Assembly: GCA_020847375.1 (NCBI GenBank)
Contig: JADLCB010000004.1
Location: forward strand, 17,743 to 81,742
Source of the DNA: Phycisphaerales bacterium
GTDB taxonomy: Bacteria; Planctomycetota; Phycisphaerae; Tepidisphaerales; Tepidisphaeraceae
Reading direction: 5' to 3'
DNA: 64,000 bases
Below the pieces are notes generated by a model. The model did no database searches, was not told where the DNA came from, and saw only the letters and a list, made by a program, of their open reading frames with translations. Positions 44,312 to 53,203 of this stretch are shown piece by piece (the stretch's first letter is position 1; each line of letters starts with the position of its first letter). The position numbers and the translations under genes are program-made.

Positions 44312-44863
44312 TCATTGGGCAATCGCCACCATCGCATTTTCCCGCTCGAAGAAGATACTCAACGTCACTTTGGCGGTCATGGCGCCATCGTGATCATTGA
44401 TCTTTTCCAGTTTCATCTGCATCAGGCGGGTGATACGCGGCAGTTTTTCCAGTTGCAGTAAAAAAGAATAAAATCCGTTGAAATCGCCGCTGAGCGTCAT
44501 TTCGATGCGCTGCTCGTTGTAATTGGCGTTAGGCTCAGCCGGCAGCGGTTTGAAGGATCGTGTTTCCAGGGAATTGGCCGAGGCGACGTTGGACACCTCA
44601 TCCAGCACTTTGCCCATTTCGTGGTTCTGTGGCAGCTTGCTTTCAAAGAAAGTGATCGCTTTCTGCAATTCCACGATTTTGTTATCCAGGTTTTCAATAC
44701 CAGCAGTGGCATGGCGCAGGTCTTCCATTGCCCGCTCCTTTTTCTCCACGTCATGCTGACGCAGTGCCAGTGAAGAACGCTGGTTCTTAAAATACATGAC
44801 GCTGGCGACAATCAAGCCACCCATCAGCGTCGCAAAAAGCAGTTCTCGCAATCCAAGTTTCAT
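44312..44863 (-). CDS. pilO: PilO-like pilus assembly protein
   Basis: 183 residues. 'LRELLFATLMGGLIVASVMYF' is the membrane segment, followed by a coiled coil (about residues 30-85) and a C-terminal ferredoxin-like domain ('RIEMTLSGDFNGFYSFLLQL'), as in PilO/GspM. It should pair with PilN. The name rests on this layout and its position rather than on strong identity. Confidence 0.85.
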   Translation of the reverse strand: MKLGLRELLFATLMGGLIVASVMYFKNQRSSLALRQHDVEKKERAMEDLRHATAGIENLDNKIVELQKAITFFESKLPQNHEMGKVLDEVSNVASANSLETRSFKPLPAEPNANYNEQRIEMTLSGDFNGFYSFLLQLEKLPRITRLMQMKLEKINDHDGAMTAKVTLSIFFERENAMVAIAQ

Positions 44864-44918
44864 GATGTCCTACGCCTCGGTGTTGTTGGTCACTTTGCCT
44901 GCTGGTTCCCCGGCGGAT

Positions 44919-45632
44919 TCAGTCCACGGGGACTGCGGTTGTGGCGCTGCCGCTGGTCGAAAGCGACTGCGCACTGTTGCCGATGTCGGGGTTCAACTGC
45001 ATATCAAGTTGGAATTTCCGCAGCTTCTTCCCATCCAGGGTATATTCTTCCACAACTGTCAGACCAACCTGCTGAAAGAGTTGGCAGGTCGAAAGTTTTC
45101 CGATGTATTGCGCAACCTGCACATCGGTGTAGGCAATACCGGTCAGCTTGATGCGCACGTCAAAGACCTTGGGTTGGGCCTCGACCGGCTTTGATTTAAT
45201 TTCCTTCTTTTTCTGCTCGAATTTCGTCAGGGCAGCCGCTGGTTGGCGCAGGGTGGAATTCAGCGATAAATCCAGCAGGGACACGCCGATGGGCAGCGAA
45301 TTGGTCAATTCCGCCAGCAGATAACTGCGCGGAACTTTTTCCAGCAGGGAAGCCGTCAATTCGGCCTGATGGGCCATACGCTGTTGTTTGGCCTGCATTT
45401 CCTGCACCAGCTTGATGCGCTGAGTGACCTGGGTGTAATCCTCGTTCGCCTTGGCTTCGCGCTGCGTCAGATGGTGGCTTGATTGCTTGTAATAACTCAT
45501 CACGCCGCCGAATGTGACGGCGAAGATTGCCAGGATCGTTCCGCAAATGATGTTGGAACGTCGGCGCACTTTGCGCTGAAGGTAATCATCCGGTAGGAAG
45601 CTGAGCTGATTGGGGCTGTAGTTGTTGGTCAC
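44919..45632 (-). CDS. pilN: PilN-like pilus assembly protein
   Basis: About 237 residues with a GTG start that overlaps the pilM stop by four bases (GTGA). The short N-terminal cytoplasmic stretch ('NQLSFLPDDYLQRK') fits the PilM-binding INLLP-type motif of PilN, then comes a membrane segment ('ICGTILAIFAVTFGGVMSYY'), a coiled coil and a C-terminal beta domain with 'VFDVRIKLTGIAYTDVQVAQ'. The Ser/Ala tail is not conserved in the family. Confidence 0.86.
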   Translation of the reverse strand: MTNNYSPNQLSFLPDDYLQRKVRRRSNIICGTILAIFAVTFGGVMSYYKQSSHHLTQREAKANEDYTQVTQRIKLVQEMQAKQQRMAHQAELTASLLEKVPRSYLLAELTNSLPIGVSLLDLSLNSTLRQPAAALTKFEQKKKEIKSKPVEAQPKVFDVRIKLTGIAYTDVQVAQYIGKLSTCQLFQQVGLTVVEEYTLDGKKLRKFQLDMQLNPDIGNSAQSLSTSGSATTAVPVD

Positions 45633-47005
45633 GGGTGTATCTCCGCAGGTTTTAAGGCTGGCCCCATGCTCAGCCCGATGGCGATTGCCCAAGCCGGTTG
45701 GGGTTCGCGACAGTCAAAGCCACTCTCCGGGCCGATCTTGCACGTCTTGCCCATGCGCACCATGGGATCACCCACCTGGGCAGCCAGTTGCATTTCCTGG
45801 GCAATGAGCTGGCAGAGCGACCGCTGCTTGGCCTGTCCGCCAACAAATAACAATCGATCCACCGGCCGGTTGGGAAAAGTTGATTCGTAATAGCGGCGGC
45901 ACAGATTCAGCTCGCCGATCAATTGCGCCATGGTCTGGCTGCATGCGGCATTGACTTGCGCTATCTGCGCTTGTTGCGGGGCTGGGACGCTGGCAAGAGA
46001 CGGCTGATCGTCCGTTAATAGGGTTTTTCGCCGTTCGAGGTCTGGGGGGTCGCTGGCCATGCGTCGAGCCAGATAATCTGAACCGAGCAGGGCGAATGAA
46101 TTGTCCGCGCTGTCATCAGTGTTATCCTGACGGTCGGCATTGTCATTACTTTGCACCGGCGATTGAATGCCTGACGGCAACGCTGCTGGGCAAACTGTCG
46201 CTGACGCCAATGCAGACCCAGAGTCGGACGAAGGTGCCTCAGCAGGTGATGCGCCCAATTTCAGCCGCAAAATCCGGGCGTCGATCAGATCGATGTTCAT
46301 CGCCGCCGCTACGGCGCGGTTGAAATGCTCGCCACCGATGTTGATCGTGCGAGCGAACAGGACATTCTCTGCTTGGGCAATTATCGCCCGGGTGGAGTTG
46401 CAGCCGATATCGACAAACAAATCGGTGCTGTTCTGATCTGTCTTGCGACGAAATACCTGGGTAAAGCAATCAATCAGAGCTTTGGGCTGGACATTCATCC
46501 CCACCACATCAAGCCGGGCACGATTGGCAGCAGCCAGATATTGATTAACCATCTCTCGAGCAGCCGCCATCACGATCACTTCCAGCATCGGATCGTTGTC
46601 AGCGTAAATTTCGCCGGCCACGACATGGCGCAGCAGGGCGGTTGATGGTTCAATTGGCAGCTTGCCACGGACTTCCCACGGCAACGCCTTGGTCAGGGCT
46701 GCATCGTCCATGCGCGGCAGGCGCAGGTGCTGGATATACATCTGGGCTGGTGGAAGACACAAAACGGCCTGGCGACCCTGAAATTGTCCCTGAGCCAGCA
46801 GATCGCGCACCGCGTCAACAAAAAATTCCAATCGCGCCTGCGGATCGCTGCGCAGATGAATCGGCACATCAGCACTGGCCGCAGCGATCAGCTGATGTTC
46901 ACCATCGATGCTGCGAACCTGCGCCATACGCAGGCTGTCCGTCCCGAAATCCACTCCGATTGGATTGGATTTGGGGGCAAACCAGTTGTTGACAAAACTC
47001 AGCAT
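45629..47005 (-). CDS. pilM: Actin-like pilus protein PilM with a disordered insertion
   Basis: 458 residues, about 100 longer than typical PilM. The phosphate-binding start 'IGVDFGTDSLRMAQV', 'FVDIGCNSTRAIIAQ' and 'RLLFVGGQAKQRSLC' are ASKHA-fold motifs. An insertion of about 90 residues (about 255-345) is rich in Ser, Ala, Asp and Pro and looks disordered. PilM recruits PilN to the pilus machine. It is the first gene of the leftward operon, with 364 bases of upstream sequence. Confidence 0.9.
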   Translation of the reverse strand: MLSFVNNWFAPKSNPIGVDFGTDSLRMAQVRSIDGEHQLIAAASADVPIHLRSDPQARLEFFVDAVRDLLAQGQFQGRQAVLCLPPAQMYIQHLRLPRMDDAALTKALPWEVRGKLPIEPSTALLRHVVAGEIYADNDPMLEVIVMAAAREMVNQYLAAANRARLDVVGMNVQPKALIDCFTQVFRRKTDQNSTDLFVDIGCNSTRAIIAQAENVLFARTINIGGEHFNRAVAAAMNIDLIDARILRLKLGASPAEAPSSDSGSALASATVCPAALPSGIQSPVQSNDNADRQDNTDDSADNSFALLGSDYLARRMASDPPDLERRKTLLTDDQPSLASVPAPQQAQIAQVNAACSQTMAQLIGELNLCRRYYESTFPNRPVDRLLFVGGQAKQRSLCQLIAQEMQLAAQVGDPMVRMGKTCKIGPESGFDCREPQPAWAIAIGLSMGPALKPAEIHP

Positions 47006-47369
47006 TTCATCCTTCTCCGGAAGACAACCACTCTCAGGACTTACGATTCAGCCCGCCGGTCGGCAAACCAGTCAAGCGATAGTGGCTTGAACAGTTGGGG
47101 ATGACGGGAAAAATCGGTCTGTCTTGACTTGGCTATCGACGATGCGGGATGGGCTGATTAGGTAAGAAAACGCTGCATTACGGTTGTCCGGCCGGAAATT
47201 ATCAGTCAGTCGCCGGACATAAATGCTATACCCGTCACAACCGTCACAGTCGTTATCACTGCGCTGGTCAAGTGACGGCAGCGTCTGATAATGAATCTGA
47301 TCTGAAGCAGCCGCGTAACAGGCCCCAATCTTTCCTAAACTACAACCGCAGCAGGTAAAATATTGGCCG
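47006..47369. other. Intergenic region between divergent pilM and methyltransferase genes
   Basis: 364 bases that should hold the promoter of the pilus operon and of the rightward gene. I see no sigma-54 or other strong promoter match and no tRNA or known RNA. 'GGTAAAATATTG' just before the GTG at 47370 resembles a -10 box but is too near the start to be useful. Nothing else stands out. Confidence 0.4.
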
Positions 47370-48353
47370 GTGAGCGCAGCGGATAATTCCAACCTGGCTG
47401 ATGAAAGTCTAGAGGGCACGATTGCGCCTGGTCTGCTGGATACCCGGCCTGAACGCGATTTTCGCACGGCGCATCATCCGGCTGCTGCCAGCATCCCACT
47501 TGAACAACTGATGTTGCGATTGCATGAACTGCCTCCGCCCGGCGCATCCGTCGAGGTCGTTGACGCGGATTCGGCACGCACCAAACGCGCGGCCGATTTT
47601 TTACGCCAGCGTCGCTACCGCGTGACCTATCGCTTGCTTGACCCAGCCGAATTGACCAGCACCGGCGCGACCCAAATCCATTTGTGGCAGCCCAGCCCAT
47701 TTCTGGTTGAAGCGATGAACCAACTGGTGAAGAAAATGCCGCGCTGTTCGGATCAGACGGATTTGAGTGACCAATCATCTGAAGCCATCGACTCGCTAAA
47801 TCGGCCCAACGTGTTGTGTGCGTCAGACCGGCCGTGTGCGCTGGATGTTGCTTGCGGCAGCGGGCGAGAGGCAGTCTGGCTGGCGATGAATGGCTGGCAG
47901 GTTGACGCGATCGATCTTCTGCCCGATGCCCTGGAAAAAGGGCGGAACTTGGCCAGCCGCTGGCATGTCAGCTCGCGCGTGCGCTTTTATTGTTGTGATC
48001 TGGAGCAGCTTCACGTGGATAAGGATTCAACTTTTGCCATTGGTCCATGTGCTGATAGCCAGCGGCTATTGCACGTGAAACCATCCACGTACGATCTGGT
48101 CATGGGGTTTCGCTATTTACATCGTCCACTCATGCCGGTTTTAGCCCAACTTGTACGTCCCAATGGTTATCTCATTTATGAGACATTTCATCAACGAACA
48201 GCCGAAATGGGTTTGAAGCCGCGGTCGCCGGATCATGTCCTGAACGATGGCGAGCTGGCGGGCTTGTTTCCGTCATTTCAGCCGATGATCGCGCGTGATG
48301 CGGTGCTGCGCGATGGGCGCTGGTTTTCTCAGTTGTTGGCCAGACGGGCCTGA
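47370..48353 (+). CDS. Rhodanese-like and methyltransferase fusion protein
   Basis: 327 residues with a GTG start. The N-terminal half resembles a rhodanese fold ('GLLDTRPERDFRTAHHPAA', 'AADFLRQRRYRV'), but the loop that normally carries the catalytic Cys reads 'VVDADSARTKR' and has none. The C-terminal half is a SAM-dependent methyltransferase: 'ALDVACGSGREAVWLAMNG', then 'QVDAIDLLPDALEKG' and 'YDLVMGFRYLHRP'. It resembles TehB-type enzymes. The substrate is unknown. Confidence 0.82.
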   Translation: MSAADNSNLADESLEGTIAPGLLDTRPERDFRTAHHPAAASIPLEQLMLRLHELPPPGASVEVVDADSARTKRAADFLRQRRYRVTYRLLDPAELTSTGATQIHLWQPSPFLVEAMNQLVKKMPRCSDQTDLSDQSSEAIDSLNRPNVLCASDRPCALDVACGSGREAVWLAMNGWQVDAIDLLPDALEKGRNLASRWHVSSRVRFYCCDLEQLHVDKDSTFAIGPCADSQRLLHVKPSTYDLVMGFRYLHRPLMPVLAQLVRPNGYLIYETFHQRTAEMGLKPRSPDHVLNDGELAGLFPSFQPMIARDAVLRDGRWFSQLLARRA

Positions 48354-48471
48354 ATCGCATTCAGGCGCATCATCCTGCGACGGTGCAATTTCTTTCGTTT
48401 CAGTGAACTTGACAAAGCCCCTGATCGTAACCACAATAGCGGCCGTTCAATGGGTAATGGCCCGGCGAGAC

Positions 48472-48545
<74 letters not shown>

Positions 48546-48675
48546 CTTTGTAAGTTTTGTGAGAATCATATCTTATGCTTGATGTGCATCAGGCATTTCA
48601 TTGGTAACATGCCTCTGCAGCTTTGTGGTATTGTGCTGGCTGGTTGCTGGTTGGCTGAATATTTTCAACATCCAT

Positions 48676-49413
48676 ATGAATCCGACACCCTACCTTTCCC
48701 TGATTATTCCGGCATATAACGAGGCAGAGGTGATCCCGACGTTATTGCAGCGGGTGGAATCAGCTCTGCAACAACTGGTCCGGGCGTATGAAGTGATCAT
48801 TATTGATGATGGCAGTACGGATCAGACGCCAACTTTGCTCAAGGAGGCGATGGCTGTCCGGCCGTGGCTGCGGGTACTGCGGATGCAGCGTAACAGCGGT
48901 CAAAGTGCCGCCTTTGAAGCCGGTTTTGCGGCGGCTCAGGGCGAAATCATTGCGACCATTGACGCCGATTTGCAGAACGATCCGGAGGAAATTCCCCGGT
49001 TGATTCCCATGTTGGATGAGTATCAGGTGGATATGGTCACGGGTTGGCGCAAAGATCGTCAGGACTCGGCCTTTCGCCGCTGGCAAAGTCGCCAGGCTAA
49101 TCGCATCCGCAACTGGATCACCCAGGAGACGGTCCATGATTCAGCCTGTTCGCTCAAGGTCTACCGGGCGACGGCGATTCGCGGGATCAAGCTGTTTCGC
49201 GGTGCTCATCGTTATTTTCCCACGCTGGTGAAGATGCGCGGCTTTCGCGTTCACGAGACGCCGGTTAAACACAGCCAGCGCTTCGCCGGAACAGCCAAGT
49301 ATGGTTTTGGCAACCGTGCTTTTGTCGGCATTATGGATCTGTTCGGCGTACGCTGGATGAAAAAGCGCTATCTGCGCTATCAGGCGGATGAAGTTCCCCG
49401 CAATTCAGCCTGA
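48676..49413 (+). CDS. Family 2 glycosyltransferase
   Basis: About 245 residues. 'LIIPAYNEAEVIPTLLQR', 'VIIIDDGSTDQTPTLL', 'RNSGQSAAFEAGFAAAQGEI' and 'IATIDADLQNDPEEIP' (DxD) define the GT-A fold of dolichyl-phosphate mannose synthase-like GT2 enzymes. There is no C-terminal membrane segment, unlike many ArnC-like members. The acceptor is probably a polyprenyl phosphate. The internal ATG at 48676 is chosen as it gives the standard N-terminus. Confidence 0.92.
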   Translation: MNPTPYLSLIIPAYNEAEVIPTLLQRVESALQQLVRAYEVIIIDDGSTDQTPTLLKEAMAVRPWLRVLRMQRNSGQSAAFEAGFAAAQGEIIATIDADLQNDPEEIPRLIPMLDEYQVDMVTGWRKDRQDSAFRRWQSRQANRIRNWITQETVHDSACSLKVYRATAIRGIKLFRGAHRYFPTLVKMRGFRVHETPVKHSQRFAGTAKYGFGNRAFVGIMDLFGVRWMKKRYLRYQADEVPRNSA

Positions 49414-49515
49414 TGTTTTCTCGGGCGCGTGAAGCTGGACCAATTCAGTTGATTTGTGCGATGCTCAAGCGGTTTGGTTTCCATATCACGAAGAATCGGG
49501 TAATTTGTTGCCACG

Positions 49516-50343
49516 ATGAAAATTGGAATCCACGATATTGGCGTTTGCAGTTGGTCATTACGCGCCGAGGGGGCGGCGGAATTGATCGATCTCTGCCAGA
49601 AGCTCAATCTGAATCATGCACAACTCAATCTTGGACCGCTGCTGGATATGGATCAGGCGGGACGAGCCACCGAAATTGAACTGCTGCAAAAATCCGGACT
49701 GGTCATAACCAGCGGAATGATCGGATTTGTCGGCGAAGATTATTCGAGCATCGCCACAATCCATGCGACGGGTGGTGTCATGCCTGATGCGCTGTGGCCC
49801 CAGCGACTTGAACGGGCGTTGGCTGCCGGCCGTTTGGCGCAGAAAATGAAGCTGAGCGCGGTTTCAACACACATCGGTTTTATTCCATCAACCAGCGATC
49901 CGAATTATCCCAAGGTGGTGGCGCGTGTCGGGCAGATTGCCCGTGAGTATGCCGCCATGGGATTGGATTTGTATATGGAAACCGGTCAGGAAAAGGCTGC
50001 GAATCTGCATCAATTCATCAAGGATGTGCCCGGCCATAATCTGGGCGCCAACTTTGATCCCGCCAATATGATTCTGTACGGATCAGGTGATCCGATCGAA
50101 GCGGTGCATATTCTTCGCAACGATATCCGCCACGTACATATCAAGGACGCCACCGCCTCAACCAAACCGGGCGTTGACTGGGGCCAGGAAGTCCCCTTTG
50201 GTCAGGGGCAGGTTGGCCCCAGACGATTTCTTGATGCGCTGACTCAAACGGGCTACAAAGGGCCACTGGTGATTGAGCGCGAAGCCGGCCCCAGCCGGAT
50301 GGAAGACATTCGCGCCGCGATCATTGCCATGCAGCAGGCGTAG
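49516..50343 (+). CDS. Sugar phosphate isomerase/epimerase family protein
   Basis: 275 residues, TIM-barrel AP-endonuclease-2 fold. Metal ligands are visible in 'DLYMETGQEKA' (Glu), 'GANFDPANMILYGSGDPI' (Asp), 'DIRHVHIKDAT' (His) and 'PLVIEREAG' (Glu). Such enzymes isomerise or epimerise sugars, inosose or hydroxypyruvate-like compounds. The substrate is unknown. It lies after the GT2 gene by 102 bases. Confidence 0.88.
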   Translation: MKIGIHDIGVCSWSLRAEGAAELIDLCQKLNLNHAQLNLGPLLDMDQAGRATEIELLQKSGLVITSGMIGFVGEDYSSIATIHATGGVMPDALWPQRLERALAAGRLAQKMKLSAVSTHIGFIPSTSDPNYPKVVARVGQIAREYAAMGLDLYMETGQEKAANLHQFIKDVPGHNLGANFDPANMILYGSGDPIEAVHILRNDIRHVHIKDATASTKPGVDWGQEVPFGQGQVGPRRFLDALTQTGYKGPLVIEREAGPSRMEDIRAAIIAMQQA

Positions 50344-50387
50344 CCGTTCCCAAAACAGCTTCAACTGATGAAGGCTGGATTGAGCAC

Positions 50388-50651
50388 TTACTGATTCAAT
50401 CGGTCCAGTTCAGCGCGCAGCTCCCGTTCAGCCCGGCACCAGTTGTCGAACTCACTGCTGCCGCAACCGGAGATATGAATCTCGTAGGCGCGCACGGCAA
50501 TTTGTTCGTGCGTGATTTGACGCGGCAATTGCGTTCGAGGAGGAACCGAACTTTTACGAACCGCAGTTGAAGCGACGGGACGGGCCTTGGCAGGTGCTTT
50601 TGCGGCTGATACAGCCGATCCAGCGTTACGGGTGGTGGGTTTCCTTGGCAT
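50388..50651 (-). CDS. DUF2934-type small protein
   Basis: 87 residues. The N-terminal half is Ala/Lys/Pro/Arg-rich and looks disordered. The C-terminal part, 'HEQIAVRAYEIHISGCGS' followed by 'DNWCRAERELRAEL', matches the DUF2934 pattern (rAYeL...G....WL.AE.EL). Its function is unknown. It stands alone between convergent and unrelated genes. Confidence 0.72.
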   Translation of the reverse strand: MPRKPTTRNAGSAVSAAKAPAKARPVASTAVRKSSVPPRTQLPRQITHEQIAVRAYEIHISGCGSSEFDNWCRAERELRAELDRLNQ

Positions 50652-50801
50652 GTAAATACTCCTTTATGGTTGCCTGCAACTCCAGTTGCATGGGATTGTT
50701 TTGTTTAATGCTGCGACAATGAATACATGGCATAGCCATAGACTTTAACGGTTGCACGTTTCCAATCGTACACATCGTCAATTTCGCATCGAGCCTAGCC
50801 T

Positions 50802-51272
50802 TTATTCAGCCAGCGCCTGCAAAACCTGTTGTTCATGCCCTTCGGGTTTGACATTACGAAAAACGTGGCTGATTTTTCCCTTTTCATCAATGATGAATGT
50901 CGTGCGGGCTGCGCCCCAGTAGGTGCGACCCATCCGGTTTTTTTCCTGCCACACTCCGTATGCCTGGCAGACGGCATGATCCGCATCGGCCAGCAGGGGG
51001 AAGTTCAGATGGAACTTTTTGGCAAATTTGACGACATCCTCGATTGGATCAGGACTGATACCGAAAACAGGTACGGATAGTTTGTGATAATCAGCGATGC
51101 GGTCGCGGAATCCGCACGCCTCAGTGGTGCAGCCAGGGGTGTCGGCCTTGGGATAAAAATAAAGGACGACCTTTTTCCCGCGCAAACTTTCAAGGCCATA
51201 AGTTTTTCCGTCGCTGGCTGGCAGGGTGAATTGCGGGGCGGCGTTGTTTTCATCCAGGATTGCTTGTGTCAT
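50802..51272 (-). CDS. bcp: Thioredoxin-dependent thiol peroxidase (Bcp/PrxQ)
   Basis: 156 residues. The peroxidatic Cys is in 'PKADTPGCTTEACGFRDR', with a second Cys five residues later as in the PrxQ type, and the 'LVFF-like' strand 'VVLYFYPKADTPG' precedes it. It reduces hydroperoxides with electrons from thioredoxin. GGAG nine bases before the ATG at 51272 favours this start over one five codons upstream. Confidence 0.95.
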   Translation of the reverse strand: MTQAILDENNAAPQFTLPASDGKTYGLESLRGKKVVLYFYPKADTPGCTTEACGFRDRIADYHKLSVPVFGISPDPIEDVVKFAKKFHLNFPLLADADHAVCQAYGVWQEKNRMGRTYWGAARTTFIIDEKGKISHVFRNVKPEGHEQQVLQALAE

Positions 51273-51497
51273 AAAATCGATCTCCATGATGGGTTGTTGT
51301 TCAGGTCAATACAACCTTAATCATAGTCATCATCACACCGGCGGGCATCGGTCAAAATTAATAAAGGCGTGCAAGGCTGGGGCTGGGCCGGGTGGTCACA
51401 GCAAAAAATGGGGGCAGATCAGCGTATTGATGAGAAAGAAGGGTAGGCTGGAAATGATTGCCAAATGGGGCGGCTACGATGGGTAATCGGGCGCTGG

Positions 51498-51800
51498 CTA
51501 CCGGGTCATTGCCCCGATGACCTGCTTCACATCACCGATCTGGACAATACGCAAGCCAAAATTTTCACCGACCTTGACGGTTTCGCCAACGCCGATGGTT
51601 TTGTTGTTGATCATCAGTTCCAGCGGTTCGTCGTTGTTTTTGGAAAATTCGATGATGGCACCGACGCCCAGTCGCATGACTTCGGCCAGCGTGAGTTTGC
51701 GCTGGGCCAGCTTGACAATCACCGGTACCTGCAGACGCAAAATACGCTGCAGCTCCTTGGCGGATGGTGCGGGCTGGGTGGTGGCGTGCAAAACGGCCAT
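51498..51800 (-). CDS. Stand-alone FliN/SpoA-like protein
   Basis: 100 residues. 'LQVPVIVKLAQRKLTLAEVM', 'GVGAIIEFSKNNDEPLELMI' and 'VGETVKVGENFGLRIVQI' match the SpoA domain of FliN/YscQ, which forms the flagellar C-ring or the type III secretion sorting platform. No other flagellar gene is in the window. It follows rplI by 187 bases and its ribosome binding site lies inside a hairpin. Homologues outside flagellar clusters occur in planctomycetes, role unknown. Confidence 0.85.
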   Translation of the reverse strand: MAVLHATTQPAPSAKELQRILRLQVPVIVKLAQRKLTLAEVMRLGVGAIIEFSKNNDEPLELMINNKTIGVGETVKVGENFGLRIVQIGDVKQVIGAMTR

Positions 51801-51805
51801 AAAAG

Positions 51806-51832
51806 AACTCCGGGCGCATAGCGCTCGGAGTT
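51806..51832 (-). promoter_or_regulatory. Hairpin covering the ribosome binding site of the FliN-like gene
   Basis: AACTCCGGGCGC and GCGCTCGGAGTT are inverted repeats of 12 bases around an ATA loop. On the minus-strand RNA, the pair has one A-C mismatch and the 3' arm ends in CCGGAGTTCTTTT, directly before the ATG at 51800. The GGAG of this arm is the only good ribosome binding site. It could be a terminator for rplI or a structure that limits translation of the FliN-like gene. Confidence 0.6.
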
Positions 51833-51987
51833 ATTATCGGCACAAGCATGGCCGGATCAATAGTAATCGTTCCAAATGCCGAGCCGTCAGTATCCTGGCA
51901 TCACACGGTCATTCCAACCGGTTGCCGCCGTTAATCAGCCAAGCCAGGCGCTATTGCAGCGTGCTGACCTGCGGCACTCATAGCACC

Positions 51988-52509
51988 TTACTGATCGTTT
52001 TCCGGCGTTTCGACGGCCTTCTGCTTGGCGTAGGCTTCCATGGCTGACTTGGAGTCAGCGTCGGGAGCGACATAAATCTTGATTTCAGACTTCAGGTCCT
52101 CGGAAAAACTGACAGTGACCACAAAGCGCTCGATGCGGTCAATCTTGCCATGCAGATAAATGTCGTCAGGCTCGATGTTAAAACCCTGAAGTTGCAGCGC
52201 GTTGGAAATATCGGTGGCATTGACCGAACCAAACAGATGCCCGCGTTCGTTGGCGCGGCGTTCCAGGGCAACTTCGACCCCTTCGAGCTGTTTGATCAGT
52301 GCTGCCTGCTGCTCGCGCAGCTCGCGCTCCTGCCGCTCGATCTCCTTGCGGCGTTCCTCAACGCGCTTGATGTTGCTCGCTGTCGGCTGCACCGCCAGAT
52401 TGCGCGGCAGGAGAAAATTGCGGGCATAACCCGGCGATACCTCGACGACATCGCCGACGCGCCCGACATTACGAATCGATTCACGAAGCAAAAGTTTTAC
52501 ATTAGCCAT
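51988..52509 (-). CDS. rplI: Ribosomal protein bL9
   Basis: 173 residues. The N-terminal domain 'KLLLRESIRNVGRVGDVVEV' and 'PGYARNFLLPRNLAVQPT' is diagnostic; the long central helix and C-terminal domain follow. A C-terminal tail of about 25 residues is unusual but variable in the family. AAGGAT precedes the ATG. It is the third gene of the rpsF-ssb-rplI series; rpsR, which usually sits between ssb and rplI, is not here. Confidence 0.97.
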   Translation of the reverse strand: MANVKLLLRESIRNVGRVGDVVEVSPGYARNFLLPRNLAVQPTASNIKRVEERRKEIERQERELREQQAALIKQLEGVEVALERRANERGHLFGSVNATDISNALQLQGFNIEPDDIYLHGKIDRIERFVVTVSFSEDLKSEIKIYVAPDADSKSAMEAYAKQKAVETPENDQ

Positions 52510-52605
52510 GATAAGATCCTTGATTACTTGAGTCCTGGTTGGTTGTTAAATTGTTTTCGCAGGGCAGTTGCTCAAAATACTCTCCCTGCCGACTGAATAA
52601 ATGCC

Positions 52606-53088
52606 TCAAAACGGAACATCATTATCCTTGAACTGGTCATCCTCAGGAAACGGCGCTTCCTGGGGCGCCTGAGGCGATGAACGCTGAGTCTGGTAACGCT
52701 GCGCTGACTGTCGCGGCGGAGCCTGGGAGGAATCATCCGCCTGCCGGCTGCCACCATCACGGCTGCCGATGAACTGAAAATTCTCGATCACAACGGACAG
52801 CTTGCTGCGCTTGCCGCCGCCTTGCTTGTCTTCCCACTGGTCATACTTCAGGCGGCCTTCAACAAAAATCGCCTTGCCCTTCTGGCAATACTGATTGATG
52901 GTCTCAGCCGTTTTACCGAAGGCGGAACAGTCAACGAAGGTGGTCTCCTCGCGCTGCTCACCATTACTGGTGAATCGCCGGTTGACCGCCAGCCCGAAAT
53001 CAACCACGGGCGTCTGGTTGGTAAGGTACTTCAGTTGCGGGTCACGGGTCAGGTTGCCCATTAGCATGACGCGGTTGAAATTAGCCAT
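52606..53088 (-). CDS. ssb: Single-stranded DNA-binding protein
   Basis: 160 residues. The OB fold is visible as 'NRVMLMGNLTRDPQLKYL', 'FGLAVNRRF' and 'FVEGRLKYDQWEDKQG'. The Gly/Gln/Ser-rich linker ends in an acidic tip 'DDQFKDNDVPF', the protein-interaction tail (usually DDDIPF). GAGAGG five bases before the ATG at 53088 supports this start over one seven codons upstream. Confidence 0.97.
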   Translation of the reverse strand: MANFNRVMLMGNLTRDPQLKYLTNQTPVVDFGLAVNRRFTSNGEQREETTFVDCSAFGKTAETINQYCQKGKAIFVEGRLKYDQWEDKQGGGKRSKLSVVIENFQFIGSRDGGSRQADDSSQAPPRQSAQRYQTQRSSPQAPQEAPFPEDDQFKDNDVPF

Positions 53089-53203
53089 ACGAACCTCTCT
53101 TTCATTCAAGCCATTAAATTACGATCCACGGCAGGCGGTGCCAGATCCTGTTGGCGAGGCATCTCCACTTTCAGCAGCACATCCGATGCCACTGCCCGAT
53201 CGA

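Noticed and set aside
52510..52605. rpsR between ssb and rplI
   Set aside because: Only 96 bases separate the genes, too short for S18, and no S18-like peptide is present.
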